NCBI RefSeq assembly: GCF_001050015.1
Contig: NZ_CVTB01000291.1
Location: 1-64,000 of the forward strand
Length of the DNA: 64,000 nt
Source of the DNA: Mycolicibacterium malmesburyense
GTDB lineage: Bacteria; Actinomycetota; Actinomycetes; Mycobacteriales; Mycobacteriaceae
Reading direction: 5' to 3'
How positions within the stretch are numbered: the stretch's first letter is position 1; each line of letters begins with the position of its first letter. Shown here piece after piece: positions 57,171 to 64,000 of the stretch. The position numbers and the translations under genes are program-made. The notes beneath the pieces are model-generated. The model made no database searches. It was not told the DNA's origin and saw only the letters and a list, made by a program, of their open reading frames with translations.

Positions 57171-58334
57171 TCACACCATCGCGGTCCGCGACACCTTCAT
57201 ACCCAGCCTCAGCGCCCCGGCGAGCTCGCGGCTGGTGTCGTAGTCGAAGACGACGTGGCCGGCCACGACGTCGACGTCGCGCTTGATTCGTTGCAACGGA
57301 TTGTCCACGAAATGCGCGCTGGCGCCAGAGGCTTCGACAAGCAGCCCGATCACCGCCCGCGACTCGTGCACGATGTGCGCGGCGGCCATCCGGGCCGCAC
57401 CGCGCACCGGCCTCGGCACCGCATCGCCGGCGGCGACGATCGCCTCGATCTCGCCGATCGTGTCGGCCAACAGCCCGCGCAGCGCCCGCAACCGCACCTC
57501 GGCCTCGCCGAGACGCGCCTGCGCGATCGGTTTGTCCTTCTGCATCACGCCCTCGTAGGCCAGTACGCGGCCGGCCAACCGCTCGGCGTAGATCTCGGCC
57601 ACGCGCTCGGCGCTGCCCAACGCCGGCATCGCCGCCAGCAGGGCCAGGGCGGGCACCATCGGCCAGCGGTAGGTGTCGGCGTCGTGCAGCGCCGCGCCCG
57701 GGGCGGTGCCGGTATAGATGTCGGCGACCCGGACCAGGCGATGCTCGGGAACGAACGCGTCGTCGATCACGACGTCGTTCGAGCCGGTGGCGCGCATGCC
57801 GTCGGTGTGCCAGACGTCATCGATGACGACGTCGTCGATCCGCAGCAGCGCGAGCGCGGGATAGATGGCCTCGTCGGGTCCGCACAGCGCGCCGACCATG
57901 ATCCAGTTGCCGTGCATGACGCCGGTGGCCCACGACCAGCGGCCGCTCAGGCGTATCCCGCCGTCGACCGGCAGCCCTCGACCCGTCGGCGCCAGGGGAG
58001 CGGGGGCCAGGAACGGGCGGCTCGCGAACGCCTCCTCCTGCGCCCGCTCGTCGAACAACGCCAGCATCCAGTTGTGCAGGATGTAGAAGCCGATCGTCCA
58101 CGCGCTGGACGCGCAACCGTGCGCCATCCGCCGGACGGGATCGAAGATCGCCGGAAGCGGCGCTTGTATGCCGCCGTATCGCGCCGGCACCAGCAGATCG
58201 GTCAGTCCGGACGCGGTGAGCTCGTCGACCGTGGCCTGCGGCAGCTGCCGCAAGCGCTCGGCCTCGGCCGCCCGTTCGGCGAGTCGGCCCACGAAATCGG
58301 CGTCGACCAGCGGGAGAGCCGATGCGGCCGTCAT
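57171..58334 (-). CDS. Acyl-CoA dehydrogenase-fold flavin monooxygenase (HsaA/HpaB-like)
   Basis: Protein of 387 residues with the acyl-CoA dehydrogenase fold, but without the usual catalytic glutamate motif and with the long helical middle of two-component flavin monooxygenases: LTDLLVPARYGGIQAPLP near 50, GRWSWATGVMHGNWIMVG near 135 and a C-terminal HIVHESRAVIGLLVEASGASAHF region. Such enzymes hydroxylate phenols or steroid rings using flavin from a reductase. ATG 58334 was preferred to 58352, which falls inside the operator/promoter. The Ddn-like gene follows. Confidence 0.75.
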   Translation of the reverse strand: MTAASALPLVDADFVGRLAERAAEAERLRQLPQATVDELTASGLTDLLVPARYGGIQAPLPAIFDPVRRMAHGCASSAWTIGFYILHNWMLALFDERAQEEAFASRPFLAPAPLAPTGRGLPVDGGIRLSGRWSWATGVMHGNWIMVGALCGPDEAIYPALALLRIDDVVIDDVWHTDGMRATGSNDVVIDDAFVPEHRLVRVADIYTGTAPGAALHDADTYRWPMVPALALLAAMPALGSAERVAEIYAERLAGRVLAYEGVMQKDKPIAQARLGEAEVRLRALRGLLADTIGEIEAIVAAGDAVPRPVRGAARMAAAHIVHESRAVIGLLVEASGASAHFVDNPLQRIKRDVDVVAGHVVFDYDTSRELAGALRLGMKVSRTAMV

Positions 58335-58348
58335 GGATCGCAAAGCTA

Positions 58349-58366
58349 CCATACTTTTTTGTATGG
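58349..58366. promoter_or_regulatory. Palindromic operator upstream of the flavin monooxygenase
   Basis: CCATAC-TTTTTT-GTATGG is a perfect 6-bp-arm palindrome, unusually AT-rich for this genome, 15 bp before the monooxygenase ATG and 27 bp after the TetR stop. The neighbouring TetR protein is the obvious candidate ligand. Confidence 0.6.
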
Positions 58367-58392
58367 AACTTCCGGCCGTGGAGGAACCGGAG

Positions 58393-58962
58393 CTACGGCG
58401 CGAGCATGATGTCGAGGAACCGCTCGCGCCCCGCCACTGCCTTCGCGCCGGCCTTCGCGCCGGCTTTCGAGCCGGACAGGTGCAGGAAGCCGATACCGGC
58501 CGCGAAGGTGGCGTTGGCACGCAGGTCGGACTCCTCGGGGTCGAATCCCTCTTCGATGAACGCCTGGCGGACGGCATCGAGAACCCTCCGGTCCGAGGAC
58601 CGCACCCCCGCGGCGACTTCCTCGTCGGTGCGCGCCCACTCCCGCATGGCCCGCTCCAGCGTCCGGTGCCGGGCGTCGACGAGCGCGCTCATCATCCGGG
58701 AGAGCCGCTCCCGTGGCGGCAGCTCGGCCAGCGCCGCGAAATGCCGCCGGTCGTCGTCGCGCACCTCGCCCCACGCCCGCACCAGCGCGGACCGGTAGCC
58801 GGCCATATCGGTGAAGTGCCAGTAGAAGCTGCCCTTGGTGGCGCCGACGCGCCGGCACAGCGTCTCCAGCTTGAGCGCCTTGATGCCCTGTTCGGCGAGG
58901 ATTTCGTATCCGGCCTGGATCCAGTCGTCGACCGACAGTCGCGGCGCGCGGGCCGGTGCCAT
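58393..58962 (-). CDS. TetR-family regulator
   Basis: TetR/AcrR regulator of 189 residues: HTH LKLETLCRRVGATKGSFYWHFTDMAGY near 30-56. The C-terminus holds a short repeat, SKAGAKAGAKAVAG, encoded by a triplicated GCCGGC-rich stretch. ATG 58962. Located upstream on the same strand as the monooxygenase and Ddn-like genes, with a palindromic operator between. Confidence 0.85.
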   Translation of the reverse strand: MAPARAPRLSVDDWIQAGYEILAEQGIKALKLETLCRRVGATKGSFYWHFTDMAGYRSALVRAWGEVRDDDRRHFAALAELPPRERLSRMMSALVDARHRTLERAMREWARTDEEVAAGVRSSDRRVLDAVRQAFIEEGFDPEESDLRANATFAAGIGFLHLSGSKAGAKAGAKAVAGRERFLDIMLAP

Positions 58963-60249
<1,287 letters not shown>

Positions 60250-60259
60250 AGCACGTCAG

Positions 60260-60294
60260 AAGTCCCCGGACGCCACACGCGTCCGGGGACTTTT
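60260..60294 (+). terminator. Intrinsic terminator after antigen 85
   Basis: AAGTCCCCGGACGC (60260-60273) pairs perfectly with GCGTCCGGGGACTT (60279-60292) over a CACAC loop and runs into TTTT. A canonical 14-bp hairpin. Confidence 0.92.
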
Positions 60295-60308
60295 GCGTGT
60301 GGTGAACA

Positions 60309-61316
60309 ATGAGCGTCATGAGCGCAGTCAACGCCTTGATCGCACATCAGGACGCCGCAGGGGACATCACCCTCCGCCACGAAGTCGTCGACGACACTTT
60401 CCTGCCCGAGGGTGAGGTCACGATCTCCGTCGAGTACTCGGGGATCAACTACAAGGACGCCCTCGCGGTGACGCCCAAAGGCGGTGTGGCGCGGTCGTAT
60501 CCACTCATTCCGGGAATCGACGTGGCCGGCACCGTCACGGCATCGTCGTCATCGGAGTTCGCCGTGGGTGACCGGGTCGTCGCGCACGGCTACGACATCG
60601 GCACCGGCAGGCACGGCGGATACGCCGACACCGCCCGCTATCCGGCCGACTACCTGGTCAAGCTCGGCGGGTTGACGACCGGCGAGGCCGCCGCCATCGG
60701 AACCGCCGGCTTCACCGCGGCCATGAGCGTCAACGCGATTCGTGCACACGGTGTGCGCCCCCAGGACGGCCCCGTGCTGGTCACCGGCGCGACCGGAGGC
60801 GTCGGCAGCATCGGCGTCGACCTGCTCGCCGCACTGGGGTACGAGGTCGTCGCGTCGACGGGCAAGGCCGAAGCGCACGACTACCTGATGGGGTTGGGCG
60901 CCTACCAGGTGATCGGGCGGCTGCCCGAGGAGGGGGAGAAGGTCCGACCGCTGGGCAAGTCGAAATGGGCGGCGGTGCTCGACAGCGTCGGCGGCGACAC
61001 CCTCGCATACGCGCTGAGCACGCTCAATTACGGTGGCGTGGCAGCGATCTCGGGGCTGGCCCGTTCGGCTGATCTGCCGACGACCGTGATGCCGTTCATC
61101 TTACGCGGCGTCACGCTGGCCGGTATCGACTCCGTGCAGCTCGCGATCGAGCCGCGCCGCGAAATCTGGAAACAGCTGGAAGGCGAGCTCAAGCCGAGGC
61201 ACCTCGCCGACGTCACGAAGGACGTCACGGTGCTCAGGGCGCCGCACATGTTGCGCACGATCATCGGCGGCGGCGTCACCGGCCGCACCCGCGTGGTCGT
61301 GCACGACGGCTTCTAG
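60309..61316 (+). CDS. YhdH/YhfP-type acrylyl-CoA/quinone reductase
   Basis: MDR-superfamily oxidoreductase of 335 residues. GroES-like part with EYSGINYKDALAVTPKGGVAR near 42 and PLIPGIDVAGTV near 65, then the NADPH Rossmann loop VLVTGATGGVGSIGVDLLAALG near 155. The NYKDAL/PGIDVAG pair is typical of the YhdH/YhfP branch, which reduces acrylyl-CoA. Start ATG 60309 or 60318. In M. tuberculosis another MDR protein, FadB4, sits next to fadE23/24; this is not clearly its orthologue. Confidence 0.8.
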   Translation: MSVMSAVNALIAHQDAAGDITLRHEVVDDTFLPEGEVTISVEYSGINYKDALAVTPKGGVARSYPLIPGIDVAGTVTASSSSEFAVGDRVVAHGYDIGTGRHGGYADTARYPADYLVKLGGLTTGEAAAIGTAGFTAAMSVNAIRAHGVRPQDGPVLVTGATGGVGSIGVDLLAALGYEVVASTGKAEAHDYLMGLGAYQVIGRLPEEGEKVRPLGKSKWAAVLDSVGGDTLAYALSTLNYGGVAAISGLARSADLPTTVMPFILRGVTLAGIDSVQLAIEPRREIWKQLEGELKPRHLADVTKDVTVLRAPHMLRTIIGGGVTGRTRVVVHDGF

Positions 61317-61327
61317 ACCCGCCGGTT

Positions 61328-61372
61328 GTGAATCCAGCGACGCTTCTCGAAGATTTTCGTCGTCAGATTCAC
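61328..61372. terminator. Hairpin between convergent reductase and fadE23
   Basis: Arms 61328-61342 (GTGAATCCAGCGACG) and 61358-61372 (CGTCGTCAGATTCAC) match at 12 of 15 positions around a loop containing CTTCTCGAAG. A bidirectional terminator candidate in a 69-bp gap. Confidence 0.55.
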
Positions 61373-61385
61373 GAACGGGCCCGGA

Positions 61386-62600
61386 CTACTTGAGTTCGGC
61401 CGACGACAATCCGAGCAGGCGCCGCGCGACCACGAGCAGTTGAATCTGTTGGGTGCCTTCGAAGATGTCGAGGATCTTGCTGTCGCGCGCCCACTTCTCC
61501 AGCAGGGTGACCTCCGAATACCCGACGGTGCCGGCCAACTCGACCGCCTTGAGCGTGATGTCGCTGGCCACCCGGCCGGCCTTGGCCTTGCCCATCGACG
61601 CTTCCTTCGAGTTCGGAATGTCGTTGTCGGCCTGCCACGCCGAGCGCACCATCAGCAGATACGCTGCCTCCCAATCGGATTCCATCCGCAAGAACTCCGC
61701 CGCCGGTGCGCTCTGGGCGTGTGACGGCTTGTCGTAGGAGATCTCGATACCGGCCTCGGTGAGGATCTTGCGCAGCTCTTCGAGGGCGGCGCGGGCGATG
61801 CCGACGGCCATCGCGGCGACGACGGGCCGGGTGTTGTCGAAGGTCTCCATGACCCCGGCAAAACCCTTCTCCACGTGGACTTCCGGGCTGCCCAGAAGGT
61901 TGTCCTTCGGAATCCGGACGTTGTCGAAGCGGATGACCGCGGTGTCGGAGGCCTTGATGCCGAGCTTGTCCTCGAGCCGTTCGACGGTTACCCCGGGATG
62001 TTCGCGCGGCACAATGAACGACTTGATCGCGGCGCGGCCCAAAGACTTGTCCAGCGTCGCCCACACCACGATGTGGGTGGCCCGCGAACCCGCCGTGACG
62101 AAGATCTTCTCGCCGTTGATCACGTACTCGTCGCCGTCGAGCTTCGCCGTTGTCGTCACCGCCGCCGAATCGGAGCCGAAGCCCGGTTCGGTGATCGCCA
62201 TCGCGGCCCACACATTCTTGCCCAGCCGCTCGAGTTGATCGGGGGTGGCGACGCTGGAAATCGCGGCGTTGCCTAGTCCCTGGCGCGGCACCGACAGCAT
62301 CAAAGCGACGTCGCCCCAACTGATCTCCATCACGTTGAGCACGGCCGACATGTTCGCGCCGTTGTGGTTGGCGCCCTTGGGCTCGTCACCGCCGGCGAAT
62401 GCCTCGGCGCCGGCGAACGCGACGGTCTTGGCGCCCTGAATTCCCTCGAAGAGGGTGGCCAGGGTGTCCAATTCCACCGGGTATTCGTGCTCGCGCAGAT
62501 CCCATTTGCGCGAGATCGGGCGCAGCATCTCCGCGGCGCCCTGGTGAGCCTTCTCGATGACCGCCTCGAGCTTGCGGGGAAGTTCCAGATTGATTGCCAT
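61386..62600 (-). CDS. fadE23: FadE23, acyl-CoA dehydrogenase
   Basis: Acyl-CoA dehydrogenase of 404 residues. FAD motif MAITEPGFGSDSAAVTTTAK near 135, FDNVRIPKDNLLG near 220, and C-terminal KILDIFEGTQQIQLLVVAR near 380 with the glutamate of FEGT in the catalytic position. ATG 62600, 24 bp after fadE24; mycobacterial acyl-CoA dehydrogenases of this kind often form alpha2beta2 heterotetramers with the adjacent gene product. Confidence 0.9.
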   Translation of the reverse strand: MAINLELPRKLEAVIEKAHQGAAEMLRPISRKWDLREHEYPVELDTLATLFEGIQGAKTVAFAGAEAFAGGDEPKGANHNGANMSAVLNVMEISWGDVALMLSVPRQGLGNAAISSVATPDQLERLGKNVWAAMAITEPGFGSDSAAVTTTAKLDGDEYVINGEKIFVTAGSRATHIVVWATLDKSLGRAAIKSFIVPREHPGVTVERLEDKLGIKASDTAVIRFDNVRIPKDNLLGSPEVHVEKGFAGVMETFDNTRPVVAAMAVGIARAALEELRKILTEAGIEISYDKPSHAQSAPAAEFLRMESDWEAAYLLMVRSAWQADNDIPNSKEASMGKAKAGRVASDITLKAVELAGTVGYSEVTLLEKWARDSKILDIFEGTQQIQLLVVARRLLGLSSAELK

Positions 62601-62624
62601 GGTTCGACTTTCGGGTCTCGGAGA

Positions 62625-64000
62625 CTAGATGACGACAACACCCTCGGCGACGCCGATGGCGCGCAGATCGCGGTACCAGCGCTCGACGGGGTGTTCTTTG
62701 GTGTAACCGTGGCCGCCCAGCAGCTGCACACCGTCCAGGCCGATCTGCATGCCCTTGTCGGTGCCCAGCCGCTTGGCCAGCGCTGCTTCGCGCGCGAACG
62801 GGAGCCCCTGGTCGGCGCGCGACGCGCCGCGCCATGTGATCAGCCGCAGGCCGTCGAACTCGATCGCCATGTTTGCGCACATGAACGCCACCGCCTGCCG
62901 GTGGGCGATCGGTTCGCCGAATGCGTGGCGCTGCTTGACATATGGGACGACGTAGTCGAGCACCGCGTGCGAGGTGCCGACGGCCAGCGCCGCCCAGCCG
63001 AGGCGCGACAGGGCGAGCGCTTCGGAGTAGTCCTCGTCGCTCGCGCCCTCCTCGCCGAGTCGCGCCGACAGCGGCACGTTGACCCCGTCGAGCGAGACCT
63101 GGCCGATCGCCGCGCCGCGGATACCCATGCCCGGGTCGGGGGTGACGCTGAGCCCCTTCGATGACGATTCGACGATGAAGAGCGCGGGCTTGCCGTTGAG
63201 TTGCGCTGCGACAATGAACAATTCGGCGTTCGCGGCGGCCGGCACCAGCGACTTGACGCCGTCGAGCCGGTACCCACTCGGGGTGCGGACGGCCGTCGTC
63301 TTCAGCGCGGTGGGATCGAACAGCGGACGCGGTTCGGCGATCGCCACGCACGACTGCGGAACGTTCTCGCCCGCGAACTCCTTCAGATAGGTGGCCTGCT
63401 GATCGGCGCTGCCCCAGTGCGTGAGCGCCGACGCGACGCCGGCGGGGGCGAGGATCGGCAGCGCGAGGCCCATGTCGCCGTAGGACAGCGCCTCGGCGAC
63501 CAACACGTTGGTGACCGCCGCACGATGCGCGGCGATGCCCTCGAAGTCCTCGGGCACGTTGATCGCGGTGATGCCGAGCTCGGACGCCTTGGCGACGAGG
63601 TCGACGGGGTAGTCGGCGGCTTCGTCGGCTTCGCGTGCCGCGGGGCGGATGACCTCTTCGGCGAACTCGCTGACCGTCTCGACGATCATCTGCTGTTCGT
63701 CGTCGGGGGTGAGGTCGAAGTAGTCCGAACCGCTCTTCTTCAGCCGGGTCGGGCCACTCTGGTTGCCCGATACGCGCTTGAACTGCCGACTGGCCGCGCC
63801 CGCGACGGAGAAGACCTGCTTGACGCCGTACTTCAGGCCACGGTTGAGCGGATCGCGCAGGTTGTAGCGATCCAGGAATTCCTGACCGACCAGGGGAGTG
63901 ACCAGCGCGAGGCCTAGATCGGTCGCGGAACGCTTGTGTTTCTTCAGGCCGACGGCGCTTTCTTTGCCGCTTCGCTTGCGACGCGGTCGGGCGTCCTTAG
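62625..64000 (-). CDS. fadE24: FadE24, acyl-CoA dehydrogenase, 5' end outside window
   Basis: Acyl-CoA dehydrogenase open through the right edge; about 458 residues are visible and only the first few are missing. The N-terminal ~110 residues are basic and then read RDPLNRGLKYGVKQVFSVAG and DYFDLTPDDEQQM, characteristic of FadE24. Core motifs: VAIAEPRPLFDPTALKTTAV near 225, QRHAFGEPIAHRQAVAFM near 340 and LDGVQLLGGHGYTKEHPVER near 430. The FEGT-type catalytic glutamate is absent, so it is probably the non-catalytic half of a FadE23/FadE24 pair. An internal ATG at 63689 is not the start. Confidence 0.9.
   Translation of the reverse strand, partial: KDARPRRKRSGKESAVGLKKHKRSATDLGLALVTPLVGQEFLDRYNLRDPLNRGLKYGVKQVFSVAGAASRQFKRVSGNQSGPTRLKKSGSDYFDLTPDDEQQMIVETVSEFAEEVIRPAAREADEAADYPVDLVAKASELGITAINVPEDFEGIAAHRAAVTNVLVAEALSYGDMGLALPILAPAGVASALTHWGSADQQATYLKEFAGENVPQSCVAIAEPRPLFDPTALKTTAVRTPSGYRLDGVKSLVPAAANAELFIVAAQLNGKPALFIVESSSKGLSVTPDPGMGIRGAAIGQVSLDGVNVPLSARLGEEGASDEDYSEALALSRLGWAALAVGTSHAVLDYVVPYVKQRHAFGEPIAHRQAVAFMCANMAIEFDGLRLITWRGASRADQGLPFAREAALAKRLGTDKGMQIGLDGVQLLGGHGYTKEHPVERWYRDLRAIGVAEGVVVI

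Noticed and set aside
58440..58500. Triplicated GCCGGC-rich stretch as a regulatory repeat
   Set aside because: It lies inside the TetR coding sequence and encodes KAGAKAGAKA; simple low-complexity coding repeat.

Overview
This window is chromosomal DNA of a high-GC actinobacterium, almost certainly a rapidly growing Mycobacterium (Mycolicibacterium). The evidence is gene content and order: uvrD2 with the mycobacterial tetracysteine/HRDC tail, whiB7 with its leader, an antigen 85 mycolyltransferase, the mycobactin ligase mbtM behind an IdeR-type box, and a 14-gene nuo operon flanked by the same neighbours as in M. tuberculosis (Rv3139-Rv3143 on one side, Rv3167c-Rv3171c on the other), read here in the opposite orientation. 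Nearly all genes are ordinary core genes. The PPE gene that separates nuoA from the response regulator in M. tuberculosis is absent.

Layout. 1-12 kb: partial nudC, mycoredoxin, uvrD2, the whiB7 leader and gene, a UbiB-like kinase, an orphan ThiF/cyclodehydratase-like protein, a zincin-like protein, a PDZ/Lon-like protease and a large UPF0182 membrane protein. 12.2-13.5 kb: an initiator tRNA followed by a small accessory patch with a GIY-YIG nuclease gene split by a 17-bp tandem duplication. 13.6-31 kb: small catabolic, detoxification and redox genes (MBL hydrolase, alpha/beta-hydrolase-LuxR fusion, methyltransferase, mbtM, hydrolases, quinone reductase, hpx, aofH, F420-linked oxidoreductase, Baeyer-Villiger-type monooxygenase, Rv3169/Rv3168-like pair, TetR regulators, PIG-L deacetylase, enoyl-CoA hydratase, aromatic hydroxylase). 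31.2-46.8 kb: nuoN to nuoA on the minus strand, with a degenerate receiver protein upstream. 47.3-49 kb: YceI, an NTF2-like protein and a methyltransferase, with a SoxR-type box between the last two. 49-58.9 kb: an eight-gene overlapping minus-strand catabolic operon, then a deazaflavin nitroreductase, an acyl-CoA-dehydrogenase-fold monooxygenase and a TetR. 59.2-64 kb: antigen 85, a YhdH-type reductase, fadE23 and partial fadE24.

The most unusual content is the 49-56.7 kb operon. It joins an APH-type kinase, a DUF6285 protein and an acyl-CoA dehydrogenase (the combination found in the LvaABC levulinate pathway and in the fused human ACAD10/11) to an HMG-CoA lyase, a class III CoA transferase, an alpha/beta hydrolase and a homogentisate-dioxygenase-like cupin. 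That suggests a route for a 4-hydroxyacyl-type intermediate whose substrate cannot be read from the sequence. Other strong points are the complete whiB7 attenuator (alanine-rich upstream ORF, antiterminator, terminator), the split nuclease gene, and a recurring palindromic element between convergent genes.
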